Source of the DNA: Pandoraea nosoerga
Lineage (GTDB): Bacteria; Pseudomonadota; Gammaproteobacteria; Burkholderiales; Burkholderiaceae
Reading direction: 5' to 3'
NCBI RefSeq assembly: GCF_902459585.1
Contig: NZ_CABPSC010000001.1
Coordinates: forward strand, 600,053-664,052
Length of the DNA: 64,000 nt
Position 1 is the stretch's first letter, and each line of letters starts with the position of its first letter. The position numbers and the translations under genes are program-made. The notes below the pieces were generated by a model, which had not been told where the DNA came from, made no database searches, and worked only from the letters and a program-made list of their open reading frames with translations. Of this stretch, positions 1 to 9,225 are shown one piece after another.

Positions 1-58
1 CGGTATCCTTGCCGCTGATATTTCCCCCCCGCCGCGCGAGCGCGGCACATCGACATCC

Positions 59-832
59 ATGCGCATCATTACCGCGAATCTGAACGGCGTGCGATCGGCC
101 GCCAAGAAAGGCTTTTTCGAGTGGTTCGGCAATCAGGAAGCCGACATCCTCTGTGTGCAGGAAATCAAGGCGCAACTGCCCGACATGACGCCGGACTTTC
201 TCAAGCCGCACGACTACCAGGGCTACTTCCATTACGCGCAGAAGAAGGGCTACAGCGGCGCAGGCGTGTACGTGCGGCGCGAGCCCGACGACATCCTCAT
301 CGGCTGGGGCAACGAAGAGTTCGACGCCGAAGGCCGCTACGTGGAAGTCCGTTACGGCAACCTGTCGGTCATCTCGGTCTACATCCCGTCCGGCTCGAGC
401 GGCGAGGAACGTCAGGCGGCGAAATTCCGCTTCATGGCGGACTTCATGCCGCACCTGCTCTCGCTCAAGTCGGCGGGCCGCGAGGTGGTGCTGTGTGGCG
501 ACGTGAACATCGCGCACAAGGAGATCGACATCAAGAACTGGAAGGGCAACCTGAAGAACTCCGGCTTCCTGCCCGAGGAACGCGCGTGGCTCACGCAGTT
601 GTTCGACCAGCACGGCTACGTCGACGTGTTTCGCACGCTCGACGACCGTCCCGACCAGTACACATGGTGGAGCAACCGCGGACAGGCCTATGCGAAAAAC
701 GTCGGCTGGCGCATCGATTACCAGATCGCCACGCCGGGCATCGCGAGCAAGGCCAGGGCGACGTCGGTCTTTCGCGACATCAAGTTCAGCGACCATGCCC
801 CGCTGACCGTGGATTACGATCACGCGCTGTGA
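59..832 (+). CDS. xthA: Exodeoxyribonuclease III
   Basis: A 257-residue, full-length ExoIII/AP endonuclease of the endonuclease-exonuclease-phosphatase fold. It acts in the cytoplasm in base-excision repair, cutting 5' of abasic sites and removing nucleotides 3' to 5'. Visible family motifs are the N-terminal ITANLNGVRSA, the metal-binding VQEIKAQ glutamate near residue 34, CGDVNIAH in the middle, and SDHAPLTVDY at the C-terminus, which holds the catalytic Asp-His pair. The gene stands alone on the plus strand and converges on ampG; the two stop codons lie in one inverted repeat. Only 58 bases precede it in the window, so its promoter cannot be judged. Confidence 0.95.
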   Translation: MRIITANLNGVRSAAKKGFFEWFGNQEADILCVQEIKAQLPDMTPDFLKPHDYQGYFHYAQKKGYSGAGVYVRREPDDILIGWGNEEFDAEGRYVEVRYGNLSVISVYIPSGSSGEERQAAKFRFMADFMPHLLSLKSAGREVVLCGDVNIAHKEIDIKNWKGNLKNSGFLPEERAWLTQLFDQHGYVDVFRTLDDRPDQYTWWSNRGQAYAKNVGWRIDYQIATPGIASKARATSVFRDIKFSDHAPLTVDYDHAL

Positions 833-858
833 CGGCGCGCTCGCGCGCCACGCCGTCA
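830..858. terminator. Inverted repeat holding both convergent stop codons
   Basis: TGACGGCG at 830-837 is the reverse complement of CGCCGTCA at 851-858. The xthA stop codon begins the left arm and the ampG stop codon ends the right arm. A nested GGCGCG/CGCGCC hairpin fills the centre. No T-run follows on either strand, so it would be an atypical bidirectional terminator. Confidence 0.4.
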
Positions 859-2160
859 ACGTGAGCCGCTGGGCGCCGGAACGCCGTCGCCGCCACCGTC
901 GTCGGCGCCCCACGGCGCGACCTTCGGCAGCAGCAGCATGCCGGGCACGGCGAGCGCCGTGCAAACGAGGAAGAAGGTGAGCCAGCCCACGCCATCCACG
1001 ATATAGCCCGTACCGGCATTCGCGAACGTGCGCGGCACCGACGCCAGGCTCGTGAAAAGCGCGAACTGCGTGGCCGTGTAGCGCGGGTCCGTCGTGCGCG
1101 CGATGTATGCCGTGAAGGCCGCCGTACCCAGCCCCGCCGTGAACGCCTCGAACGCGATCACCGCGCCCAGTCCCACCACCACGGCGCCGGCTTGCGCGAG
1201 CCACGCAAAGCCTAGCACCGACACGAGCTGCAGCACGCCGAAGACCCACAGCCCGCGATTGATGCCGAGCTTGATCAGCCAGACGCCGCCGATGATGCCG
1301 CCCGCAACGCTCGCCCACAGGCTCGTCGCCTTGGCCACCACGCCGATCTGCGTTTTGGTGAAGCCCAGATCGAGATAGAACGATGTCGCGAGCGACGTCG
1401 CCATCGAGTCGCCCAGCTTGTACAGAAAGATGAACGCCAGCACGAGGAGCGCCTGCGACCAGCCGCCGCGCGTCACGAACTCGTGGAACGGTTCGACGAC
1501 CGCTTCGCGCAGCGTCTTCGGCGGCGTGCCGCGAATCTCCGGCTCCTTGACGACGAGCGTCATCACGATGCCCGGCAGCATGAAGGCAGCCGTCGCGAGG
1601 AACACTTCGGCCCACGGCAGATGATCGGCCAGAATCAGCGCGAGCGAGCCCGGCACGAGACCGGCCACCTTGTAGGCGTTCACGTGCATGGCCGTGCCGA
1701 GTCCCTGCTCGCGGTCGGAGAGCAGCTCACGGCGATAGGCGTCGAGACAGATGTCCAGGCTCGCGCTGAAAAACGCCAGCGCCGCCGCGAGCGCGGCGAT
1801 GGTGGGCAGGTCGCGCTGCGGCGAATACGTGCCCATGAGCGCGACGGCGCCCGCCACGAGCAACTGCGTGAGGAACATCCAGCCGCGCCGCCGTCCCGGC
1901 TTCCAGCCGAGAAAGTTCGGCGCGAAGCGATCCATGAGCGGCGCCCACAGAAACTTCCATGTGTAGGGAAACTGGATCAGCGCGAACAGGCCGATCGCCT
2001 TGAGGTCCACGTGCTCGCTGCGCAGCCACGCCTGCACGAGATTGAGCAGGATGAACAGCGGCAAACCCGAAGTGAAGCCGAGGATCACGCAGATGAGCAT
2101 CCGCGTGGGGTGGAAGACTCGCCCGTCGTCGGGCGGCAGCGAATCGGTCATGGAAGGCAC
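856..2160 (-). CDS. ampG: AmpG-family muropeptide permease (MFS)
   Basis: A 434-residue, multi-pass inner-membrane protein of the major facilitator superfamily, AmpG branch. The family imports anhydromuropeptides released by cell-wall turnover, feeding peptidoglycan recycling and often controlling beta-lactamase induction. Support comes from the FTSGLPLFILLNLVQAW first helix, the KFLWAPLMDRF cytoplasmic loop and LDAYRRELL, all typical of AmpG, followed by about twelve hydrophobic segments. Length fits the short-to-medium AmpG class. The start MPSMTDSLPPDD could instead be the internal MTDSLPP three codons later. It lies downstream of metW on the same strand after about 90 bases and may be a separate unit. 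No ampR or ampC is nearby. Confidence 0.85.
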   Translation of the reverse strand: MPSMTDSLPPDDGRVFHPTRMLICVILGFTSGLPLFILLNLVQAWLRSEHVDLKAIGLFALIQFPYTWKFLWAPLMDRFAPNFLGWKPGRRRGWMFLTQLLVAGAVALMGTYSPQRDLPTIAALAAALAFFSASLDICLDAYRRELLSDREQGLGTAMHVNAYKVAGLVPGSLALILADHLPWAEVFLATAAFMLPGIVMTLVVKEPEIRGTPPKTLREAVVEPFHEFVTRGGWSQALLVLAFIFLYKLGDSMATSLATSFYLDLGFTKTQIGVVAKATSLWASVAGGIIGGVWLIKLGINRGLWVFGVLQLVSVLGFAWLAQAGAVVVGLGAVIAFEAFTAGLGTAAFTAYIARTTDPRYTATQFALFTSLASVPRTFANAGTGYIVDGVGWLTFFLVCTALAVPGMLLLPKVAPWGADDGGGDGVPAPSGSR

Positions 2161-2253
2161 GGTTGGGGCCGGCCGCCCGCGGCGTGCGACGCCGGCTCCC
2201 CCTTGCCTTGACCCGCCCGGGGGCGCTGCGCTGCCCCGCTAGCTGCCGTCGGT

Positions 2254-2916
2254 TCAGGAACGCTTGACGCGATAGACCGCAAGACTACCACGCCAGTTCG
2301 CCCCCACCGACACCAGTCGCCCGTTATGCAACACGGCGCGATCGAGGATCTGCACGCCGACTTCCGGCGCCAGCGCCTCGAAGTCCCTGATCGTGAGCAC
2401 GCGCACGTTCGGCGTGTTGTGCCACTGGAACGGCAGGCTCTTCGAGACCGGCATGCGCCCCTGCAGCACCGATAGACGATGCGGCCAGTAGCCGAAGTTC
2501 GGGAACGACACGATCGCCTCGCGGCCGACGCGCACCGTCTCGCGCAGGATGTCGGCCGTGCGGTGGATCGTCTGCAGCGTCTGCGAGAGGATCACGGTAT
2601 CGAAGCTCTGGTCTTCGAACAGCTTGAGCCCGTCTTCCATGTTCTGCTGGATGACGTTGATGCCCCGCTGCGCGGAGGCCAGCACACCCGCGTCGTCGAT
2701 CTCCACGCCATAACCGCTCACGCCGAGTTCGTCGATGAGCAGACGCAGCAGCGAGCCGTCGCTGCAGCCCAGGTCGAGCACCTGGGACGACGGTTCGATC
2801 CAGCGCGCGATGACGCGAAAATCCGGACGCTCGGCAAGCGACGCCGAGATGGTATTGCGCGATGCGGCCGGCGAAGCCGCGCGCACGCCGTTTGCCGGGA
2901 CCGTGGACTGACTCAT
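2254..2916 (-). CDS. metW: MetW, methionine biosynthesis protein
   Basis: A 220-residue class I SAM-methyltransferase-fold protein of the MetW family, which partners MetX in homoserine acylation for methionine synthesis; its own catalytic activity is not settled. The SAM-fold motif [14 protein letters not shown] is clear, followed by GVEIDD and the family stretch [12 protein letters not shown]. The ATG at 2916 overlaps the metX stop codon as ATGA, so the pair is translationally coupled. A much longer open frame upstream only reads metX out of frame, which is why I choose 2916. It is the second gene of a metX-metW operon. Confidence 0.92.
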   Translation of the reverse strand: MSQSTVPANGVRAASPAASRNTISASLAERPDFRVIARWIEPSSQVLDLGCSDGSLLRLLIDELGVSGYGVEIDDAGVLASAQRGINVIQQNMEDGLKLFEDQSFDTVILSQTLQTIHRTADILRETVRVGREAIVSFPNFGYWPHRLSVLQGRMPVSKSLPFQWHNTPNVRVLTIRDFEALAPEVGVQILDRAVLHNGRLVSVGANWRGSLAVYRVKRS

Positions 2917-4112
2917 ACTCCGACCTCCTCGGCGATGCGTTCGTAGTAGGCGCGCACCAGGTTGTGATAGCGCGCGTCGGTAAGCAGGAAGGCGTCGTGC
3001 CCGTGCGGCGCGTCGATCTCGGCGTAACTCACGGTACGGCGCGTATCGAGCAGCGCCTTGACGATCTCGCGCGAGCGCGACGGCGCGAAGCGCCAGTCGG
3101 TCGTAAACGACACGATCAGATACTTTGCCGTGGTGTGCGCGAGCGCCTTCGCCAGATCGCCGCCGACCGTGCGCGCCGGATCGAAGTAGTCGAGCGCCCG
3201 CGTGATCAGCAAATACGTGTTGGCGTCGAAGTACTCGGCGAACTTGTCGCCCTGATAGCGAAGATACGATTCCACTTCGAACTCCACGTCGAAGCTGAAC
3301 CGGTAGCCGTCGTCTGCGCCGCCACCCGCCGCACCATTCGACGCACCATTCGCCACACCGTCGGCGAGCGCCTCGGCGCGCCGCAGCGCACGGCCGAACT
3401 TGGTCGCCATGTCCTCGTCGGACAGATACGTGATGTGACCGATCATGCGCGCCACGCGCAGGCCGCGACGCGGCACCACACCATGCGAGTAATAGTCGCC
3501 GCCGTGGAAATCGGGGTCGGAGAGGATGGCCGAGCGGGCCACCTCGTTGAATGCGATGTTCTGCGCCGAGAGCTTCGGCGTGGAGGCAATGACGAGACAG
3601 TGCCCGACGCGCTCCGGATACATGATGCTCCACGCGAGCGCCTGCATGCCGCCGAGGCTGCCGCCCATCACGGCGGCGAATTTGCGGATGCCGAAAGCGT
3701 CGGCCACGCGCGCCTGCGCGTTGACCCAGTCCTCGACGGTGACGACCGGAAAACGCGCGCCGTAGGGCGTGCCCGTGGCGTCGTCGATGCTCATCGGCCC
3801 GGTGGAGCCGAAGCACGAGCCGAGGTTGTTCACGCCGATGACGAAGAAGCGCCGGGTGTCGAGCGGCTTGCCGGGCCCGACCATGTTGTCCCACCAGCCG
3901 ACGTCCTTGGGATTGTCGGCGGCAATGCCCGCCACGTGATGCGATGCGTTGAGCGCGTGACAGACGAGCACGGCATTGCTGCGATCGGCGTTGAGCTCGC
4001 CGTAGGTCTCGACCATCAGGTCGTAGCCCGCGAGCGTGCTGCCGTTCTGCAATGCCAGCGGCTCAGCGAAATGCATCCGCTGCGGCGTGACGATTCCGAT
4101 TGAAGATTCCAT
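2913..4112 (-). CDS. metX: Homoserine O-acyltransferase MetX
   Basis: A 399-residue alpha/beta-hydrolase-fold enzyme that acylates homoserine, the first committed step of methionine synthesis. The nucleophile is Ser152 in [10 protein letters not shown]; Asp339 (TTDWRF) and His372 (PHGHDAF) complete the triad. Annotation often says acetyl transfer, but many proteobacterial MetX enzymes use succinyl-CoA; the sequence alone does not let me decide. An Ala/Gly/Asn-rich, low-complexity insertion sits at about residues 251-268, between the lid region and the core. It is coupled to metW by an ATGA overlap. No methionine riboswitch could be recognised in the 300 bases upstream. Confidence 0.93.
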   Translation of the reverse strand: MESSIGIVTPQRMHFAEPLALQNGSTLAGYDLMVETYGELNADRSNAVLVCHALNASHHVAGIAADNPKDVGWWDNMVGPGKPLDTRRFFVIGVNNLGSCFGSTGPMSIDDATGTPYGARFPVVTVEDWVNAQARVADAFGIRKFAAVMGGSLGGMQALAWSIMYPERVGHCLVIASTPKLSAQNIAFNEVARSAILSDPDFHGGDYYSHGVVPRRGLRVARMIGHITYLSDEDMATKFGRALRRAEALADGVANGASNGAAGGGADDGYRFSFDVEFEVESYLRYQGDKFAEYFDANTYLLITRALDYFDPARTVGGDLAKALAHTTAKYLIVSFTTDWRFAPSRSREIVKALLDTRRTVSYAEIDAPHGHDAFLLTDARYHNLVRAYYERIAEEVGV

Positions 4113-4419
4113 AAACCCCTGTCCGAAACATGCCGGGCCGGCCTCGCGTTCGACGGGTGTCGACGCACGGCGTCCTCGGGCGTTCTATGCGGGAAAAGGG
4201 GTCGATGAAAAGACGGCGGGGTGCGCGAACGACCTCTTTAGCCGCATTTGTAATGAATGGCCCTGCCGGTCTGCCCGACAGCGTCATTCGCGCGCCCGCA
4301 AGCGAGTCACCAAATCGGCGCGCCAATCGTCGCGACAGGGCCGGTCGAATCGCCGGCGCCCCGTCGCGTGCTGCGAAAGTATAACGTAATCCGCGCAGGC
4401 AGCGCAGACGAGGCAGGTC
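4113..4419. other. Intergenic region between slmA end and metX start
   Basis: About 307 bases with no supported gene. It should hold the metX promoter and leader on the minus strand and the end of the slmA transcript. A stretch reading GCTAAAGAGGT on the minus strand resembles the 3' part of SAM-II riboswitches, but it lies about 130 bases from the metX start and the matching upstream strands are missing. I see nothing else definite. Confidence 0.5.
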
Positions 4420-5076
4420 TTAGCGCAGCAGCGCGGCGACCTGCGGTTCGGCCCCTTCGGCCGGCGAGCGCTTGAAGCCGCTCTTGGCGAAACGGTGCCA
4501 GCGGCCCAGCACGTAGGAGACGAGCAGGTTGGCGCGCGAATTGGCGTCGAAGGTCTCGGGCAGCGTGCCGTTGGCCGCGGCCAGACGCAGCACCTGGCGC
4601 AGCGACGCCTCGATGCGGTCGAGCAACTGGTTCATGCGCTCCTGCAGACGCTCGTTTTCGCCGACCAGCGCCTCGCCCGTCAGCACGCGCGTCATGCCCG
4701 GGTTCTTCTCGGCGAAACCGAGCAGCATCAGCACGATGGCGCGCGCCTGCGACACGCCGTCCTGGTCCTGGGCGGAGATCTGGTTGATCAGCCCGAAAAT
4801 GGTTTGTTCGATGAACTCGATGAGGCCTTCGAACATCTGGGCCTTGCTCGCGAAGTGGCGATAGAGCGCCGCCTCCGAGACATCGAGCCGGGCGGCGAGT
4901 GCCGCCGTGGTGATCTTCTCGCCCTTGGGCGCCTCGAGCATGGCGGCGAGGGTCTGCAACACCTGCACGCGACGCTCGCCCGGCTTGGGGCGGGTCGTTT
5001 TTACCGGCGCGGGTGCGGCCTCCAGCGCGTCGGCGGCGCCGTAGCCGGCGCCGCTCGAAGAGTTTTCCTGCTGCAT
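4420..5076 (-). CDS. slmA: Nucleoid occlusion factor SlmA (TetR family)
   Basis: A 218-residue TetR-family protein. SlmA binds specific sites over the nucleoid and blocks FtsZ assembly there, so that septa do not form across DNA. The TetR DNA-binding domain lies at about residues 30-80 (RVQVLQTLAAMLE, then ITTAALAARLDVSEAALYRH and FASKAQMFEGLIEF), with an all-helical C-terminal domain typical of SlmA (TRVLTGEALVGENERLQERM). An acidic, Ala/Pro-rich N-terminal tail of about 30 residues precedes it. It lies ten bases downstream of the HAD hydrolase gene, probably in one transcript. Confidence 0.87.
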   Translation of the reverse strand: MQQENSSSGAGYGAADALEAAPAPVKTTRPKPGERRVQVLQTLAAMLEAPKGEKITTAALAARLDVSEAALYRHFASKAQMFEGLIEFIEQTIFGLINQISAQDQDGVSQARAIVLMLLGFAEKNPGMTRVLTGEALVGENERLQERMNQLLDRIEASLRQVLRLAAANGTLPETFDANSRANLLVSYVLGRWHRFAKSGFKRSPAEGAEPQVAALLR

Positions 5077-5086
5077 CGTCTGGTCG

Positions 5087-5953
5087 TTATCGGTAGGGAT
5101 TTGATGGTCGGGCGGCCTGGGCTACGCGCTTCGCTCCGGCCCCGGTCGCAAGGCGCGCCCGTAACTCGCGCAGAGATTGTACTTTGATATCCACATAGTG
5201 TGGGCGCCCACTGCGCGGCATCGCGTCGCCAAGACTGTTTCTGACAGGCAGATGGCCCGTAATCCACACCGTCCCGATGCCGAAATGCCGCAGGTGTTTG
5301 AGATGCGAGCGCGTGTCCTCCACCAGCCACGTGCGACGCGGCAAAAGCCGCTCGCGCGCGAGCAGCCGGCGCAGCATGGCGGCGTCGGGCTTGGCGCGCC
5401 ACCCGCGCCGGTCGGCCATGTCCTCGATACTCACGCAGCGCTCGAAATGGCGGCGAATGCCCAACGCCTCGACGATCGGCAATGCGTAGTGCGCCGGCGC
5501 GTTGGTGAGCAGTATCTTGCGCCCGGGCAGGCCGGCGAGCAGGCGGGCGATGCCCCGCTCCGCGCGCAGCACCTCCGCCAGCGGCGGCAGTTCATGCACG
5601 CGCTCCAGGAATTCATGGGGATCGATGGCGTGATGCCGGATGAGCCCAAGCAGCACCGCCCCGTAGCGTTCGGTGTAGTCCGAGCGCAGCCGGTTGGCCT
5701 GCTCCTGCGGCAACCCGAGCTTCTCGACGATATAGGCCGTCATCGCGCGATTGATGCGCGGGAAGATCGCGTGCGAGGCGCGGTGCAACGTGTTGTCCAG
5801 ATCGAACAACCAGACCGGGCCGCGCGCGCCGTGCTCGCTGCGGGCGCGGTTCGCCCGGCGACGCCGGCTCAGGACATGAGAAGAAGCCACAGAAAAAAGC
5901 GCAAGTGATGCGAAGGGGCTCGGCTGCCATGCGCCCGCGGGCGACTGTGCCAT
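5087..5953 (-). CDS. HAD-family hydrolase, pyrimidine 5'-nucleotidase type
   Basis: A HAD-superfamily phosphatase of the pyrimidine 5'-nucleotidase group, probably dephosphorylating nucleoside monophosphates in the cytoplasm. The catalytic motif is VWLFDLDNTLH (Asp51 and Asp53), followed by KILLTNAP (motif II) and WLVEDTRSHL (motif IV). The first ATG of the frame is at 5953 and gives 288 residues; the frame also extends to a TTG at 6064, and the first 45 residues before the HAD core are Arg-rich and poorly supported, so the true start may lie further in. Its usual Burkholderiales neighbours are argB upstream and slmA downstream; here slmA is adjacent but argB is 19 kb away. Confidence 0.82.
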   Translation of the reverse strand: MAQSPAGAWQPSPFASLALFSVASSHVLSRRRRANRARSEHGARGPVWLFDLDNTLHRASHAIFPRINRAMTAYIVEKLGLPQEQANRLRSDYTERYGAVLLGLIRHHAIDPHEFLERVHELPPLAEVLRAERGIARLLAGLPGRKILLTNAPAHYALPIVEALGIRRHFERCVSIEDMADRRGWRAKPDAAMLRRLLARERLLPRRTWLVEDTRSHLKHLRHFGIGTVWITGHLPVRNSLGDAMPRSGRPHYVDIKVQSLRELRARLATGAGAKRVAQAARPSNPYR

Positions 5954-6091
5954 GCAGGCCGGACCATGCCGGGACGGCAATCCCGATGGGCGAGACCACC
6001 GGGTGGCGAACGCGGGCAGCCGCGACGAAAGCACGATGCTAGCGTGCGTTACGCCCTTTGACAAATTCGCCTGCCAAATCAGCCCGCCGGG

Positions 6092-7462
6092 TCATACCGC
6101 CCTGGCCCGCACGCGCAGCAGGCTGACGGCGCCGCCGACGGCCGCCAGCACGGTCGCGGCCACCATCGCAGCGTGCGCGCCGGCCTCGCCGTACAGATCG
6201 AAGAGCAGCGCGACGAGCGCCGCGCCCAGCGTCATGCCCACCGTGCGCGCAATCGTCATGAGGCCGCTGGCCGCGCCGCTGCGCTCGCGCGGCGCGCCCA
6301 TCATGATGATGCGGTTGTTGGGCGTCTGGAAGAAGCCGAAGCCCAGCCCGCATACCGCCATGCGCACCGCGATGCCCCAGTCGGACGCATCGTGTGGCAG
6401 CCAGGCCAGCGACGCCAGCCCAAGCGCGAACACGCCCTGGCCGAGCGCACTCAGATGCGCGCTGTCGAAGCGATCGGACAGCCGGCCGGTGAGCGGCGCG
6501 ACGAACACGATCACCAGCGGCCACGGCGTGATCAGCAGGCCGGTCATGGCTTCGCCGCGCGCGAGCGTGTGCTGCAGCAAGAACGGCATGCCGACGTATG
6601 ACAGCGTCTGCGACATGTAGCAGGCAACCGACGTGAGCGAGGACAGCGCCAGCACCGGCACGCGCATGAGATCGAGCGGCAGCAGCGGCACGCGCTGCCG
6701 GCGCTGATGCAGCACGAGCGCCACGGCAACGATCAGCCCGAGCACGATCTGAAGCGCCGCCATACCGCGCCGCCCGGCTTCGCCCACGTGTCCCAGTCCG
6801 ATGATGATGAGCGCGAGCGCCGCGGCGTTGAGCAGGGCACCCGGCACATCGAGATGCCGCTCGGTGCCGGGCGTGCGCGGAAGGAACCGGTAAGACGCGG
6901 CGAACGCCACGAGGCCGATCGGCAGATTGATGGCGAAAAGCCATCGCCAGTCGCCCAGCGAGAGAAGGCCGGCGGCCACGCTCGGCCCGGCCGCCGTCGA
7001 CAGCGCCACGGTGAGCGCGAGCAACGAAATGGCGCGTCCGCCCATGCTTGGCGGAAACACCATGCGCAGCAGCGCCGGCACGATGGTCGACATGCACGCG
7101 CCGCACAGGCCCTGTGCCACGCGCGCGGCAACGAGCCAGCCGAGGCCGGGCGCCAGCGCGCAGCCCGCCGAGGCCAGCGTGAAGCCCGCCACGCCGAACA
7201 GGAACACGCGTCGGTAGCCAAGCTTCTCGCCGAGCGCGGCGAGTGGCAGCACGGCCATCGCGAAGATCAGTTGATAGGCGTTGACGACCCATACGGTCGA
7301 CGCCGGATCGGCCGCGAGATCGCGCGCAATGGTCGGCAGCGCCACGTTGGCGATCGACGCGTCGAGATTGCCGAGAAACGTGCCGAGCAGAATGGACGGC
7401 ACGGCAATGCGCCGCGCACTCGCGTTCAGTCCCTCGTCGAGCGGCGCGTGGGGTCGTGTCAT
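6092..7462 (-). CDS. MFS multidrug transporter, DHA2/EmrB-QacA type
   Basis: A 456-residue integral membrane transporter with about fourteen hydrophobic segments, as in the DHA2 drug:proton antiporters. Family signatures include LGTFLGNLDASIANVALP in the first helix (motif D1), ALGEKLGYRRVFLFG after helix 2 (motif A) and RVAQGLCGACM. I take the ATG at 7462 (MTRPHAPLDEGLN); the frame continues 29 codons upstream but that stretch is Arg/Phe-rich and unlike the family. Substrate cannot be told. No adjacent regulator or membrane-fusion gene is present. Unlike its neighbours it may be accessory cargo. Confidence 0.85.
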   Translation of the reverse strand: MTRPHAPLDEGLNASARRIAVPSILLGTFLGNLDASIANVALPTIARDLAADPASTVWVVNAYQLIFAMAVLPLAALGEKLGYRRVFLFGVAGFTLASAGCALAPGLGWLVAARVAQGLCGACMSTIVPALLRMVFPPSMGGRAISLLALTVALSTAAGPSVAAGLLSLGDWRWLFAINLPIGLVAFAASYRFLPRTPGTERHLDVPGALLNAAALALIIIGLGHVGEAGRRGMAALQIVLGLIVAVALVLHQRRQRVPLLPLDLMRVPVLALSSLTSVACYMSQTLSYVGMPFLLQHTLARGEAMTGLLITPWPLVIVFVAPLTGRLSDRFDSAHLSALGQGVFALGLASLAWLPHDASDWGIAVRMAVCGLGFGFFQTPNNRIIMMGAPRERSGAASGLMTIARTVGMTLGAALVALLFDLYGEAGAHAAMVAATVLAAVGGAVSLLRVRARAV

Positions 7463-7808
7463 ACGCAAACGGTGTGAATCGAATCGAATCGGATATCGAC
7501 GGGTCGTCGAAGAAAAAAATCGGCCCGGGGAGTTCCGCAGATGATACAAGCCTCTGGGCCCGGGCCGGGCAGGAAAATCGCGCGCGATGGTGCAGCTCGG
7601 GGAATGTACGGCGGCACACGGTGCTGCCGCGCGACGTCTGCCGGATCACTCTCTCGTGGCGCGCGGCACCGCCACCACGTCGCGTGCCGCGCATCGGGAG
7701 TGACGCCGCACCGCGCCGGCATGAGCCGCCCCCCCGGACGCCTCACACCGCTGGAGCGCGCGATGCCGCGTAAACCTGCTAAGCGCTGTCTGAGTCGCAG
7801 GCCGGCGC
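7463..7808. other. Intergenic region upstream of the MFS gene
   Basis: About 346 bases with no supported gene, between the porin stop codon and the MFS start. It should hold the exporter's promoter. A triple GAATC direct repeat at 7476-7490, followed by GGATATC, lies 14 bases upstream of the MFS start and could be a regulator site. The frames that cross this stretch look like shadows. Confidence 0.4.
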
Positions 7809-8888
7809 TCAGAACGTGTGCTGAATGCCCAGCATCGTGCCGAACTGGTTGCTGCCGGTCACGACCGAGCCGCCCGCGGCGATCGCCACGGCACCGTTGC
7901 GGCTGTTGGCCACCCAGCCCGCCATGCCATACAGCGACGTGCGCTTGGACAGCGAATACGTGGCGCGGCCGATGAGCATCGTCGCGTTGGCGCGGCTCTT
8001 CAACTGATAGCGGATGGCCTGCGCGTCGAGCGCCCAGGTGATCGTGGGCAGATAGGTGAGGCCGATGAAATACATGTCCGAGCGCAGCGAAGCGGCGTCC
8101 GCGCTCACGTTGCGATGAATCCAGCCGCCGCCCACGCGGCCCGAGGACCACTTGTAGTACACGTTGATGACCGAGTGCGAGTCGGTGTAGCTCGAGCTCG
8201 TGAGCGGTGCGGCCGCGCCGGTGTTGCCGCGCATCTGGTCGTAGGACGCCGAGATGCCGAAGTTCTCGTAGTCGTAGCCGATCAGGCCGGTGAACTGCTT
8301 GCAGGCCTGATAATTGCCGGCCACGTTACCCGCGCAGTTGGTCCCCGACGGGCCGCCGGCCGACGAAGCGTCGCGCCCGAAGCTGTACGTCGCGCCGATG
8401 GTCACGCCCGAGAATTTGCCCATGTAGCCGATGGCGCTGTCGCTGCGCGCATTGGCGATGTACGGATCGATACTCGCGAGCGAGAAGATCGATGGTCCGA
8501 TCACGTCCGCGTTGCCGGTCACGTAGAACGTCATGTTGTTCTGACGGCCGACGAGCAGCGTGCCCCAGGCGCCCGACAGGCCCACGTTCGCCTGACGGCC
8601 GAACAGACGGCCGCCGTAGTTCAGCCCGCCGGTGCCCGGCTGGAAGCCGTTTTCCAGCGTGAAGACGGCTTTCAGACCGCCGCCCAGATCCTCGACGCCC
8701 TTGAAGCCGAAGCGCGACGGCACCTTGCCGGTGAGCGTGGGCTCGCCGATGAAGCTGCCGCCGTTGGCGGCGTTGTTGTAATACGCGATGCCGGTATCGA
8801 TGATCCCGTAAAGCGTCACGTTGCTTTGTGCGTGAGCCAGGCCTGCGCCCAACAGCAGGCCAGCGGCCAATGCGTGTTTCCCTTTCAC
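7809..8888 (-). CDS. Outer-membrane porin (Gram-negative porin family)
   Basis: A 359-residue trimeric-type beta-barrel porin of the betaproteobacterial Omp32/OpcP family, allowing diffusion of small, probably anionic, solutes through the outer membrane. A signal peptide covers residues 1-20 (GLLLGAGLAHA), followed by QSNVTLYGIIDTGIAYYNN, the classic first strand, and the chain ends in GIQHTF with the C-terminal Phe needed for barrel assembly. The start is GTG at 8888 with AAGGGG six bases upstream; the longer frame upstream is not credible. Its place beside the aromatic-acid operon suggests, but does not show, a role in uptake of those acids. Confidence 0.9.
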   Translation of the reverse strand: MKGKHALAAGLLLGAGLAHAQSNVTLYGIIDTGIAYYNNAANGGSFIGEPTLTGKVPSRFGFKGVEDLGGGLKAVFTLENGFQPGTGGLNYGGRLFGRQANVGLSGAWGTLLVGRQNNMTFYVTGNADVIGPSIFSLASIDPYIANARSDSAIGYMGKFSGVTIGATYSFGRDASSAGGPSGTNCAGNVAGNYQACKQFTGLIGYDYENFGISASYDQMRGNTGAAAPLTSSSYTDSHSVINVYYKWSSGRVGGGWIHRNVSADAASLRSDMYFIGLTYLPTITWALDAQAIRYQLKSRANATMLIGRATYSLSKRTSLYGMAGWVANSRNGAVAIAAGGSVVTGSNQFGTMLGIQHTF

Positions 8889-9225
8889 TTCTGTCCCCTT
8901 GTTTTTGAAATACACAGCTTCGAGGGTCTGCTCACCCCCGCGAGTCGGTCTCCGGACCCGCGACAATGTCGCCGGCCCGGCCTCTTCTACGGCGTGACTG
9001 CACGACTGCGGCACCGCTGCTTCGCCTCACCTGTCCGGTGACTGCGAGCACCGCCCGCCGCCTTGCCGCCCTGCCGCCCGCCGCCCGCCGCCGTTGTGCC
9101 CTGCTTCGCAGCGTGGCGGCGCCGACAGCGTTACCGGCGTGCCCCGCCGCCTCCTGGGCGATGCGACCGCCCTTCGGCCGAGCACTCCGATGTCTCCCCG
9201 CGCGACGTGAAGCGCTGATTTTTCT
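8889..9225. other. Intergenic region upstream of the porin gene
   Basis: About 337 bases with no supported gene. It holds the porin promoter and leader on the minus strand. A C-rich, slippage-prone tract with repeated CCGCCCG units lies at about 9050-9100. A 7-bp inverted repeat (CGTGAAG/CTTCACG) overlaps the end of the SnoaL-like gene near 9206-9230 and could end the catabolic operon, though no T-run follows it. Confidence 0.4.

Noticed and set aside
2254-3894. A 546-codon frame ending in metW
   Set aside because: The first 325 codons are an out-of-frame reading of metX. The MetW part begins at 2916.
4200-4260. Possible SAM-II-like riboswitch upstream of metX (GCTAAAGAGGT on the minus strand)
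   Set aside because: Only the 3' purine-rich strand resembles the family. The pairing strands are missing and it is far from the metX ribosome site.
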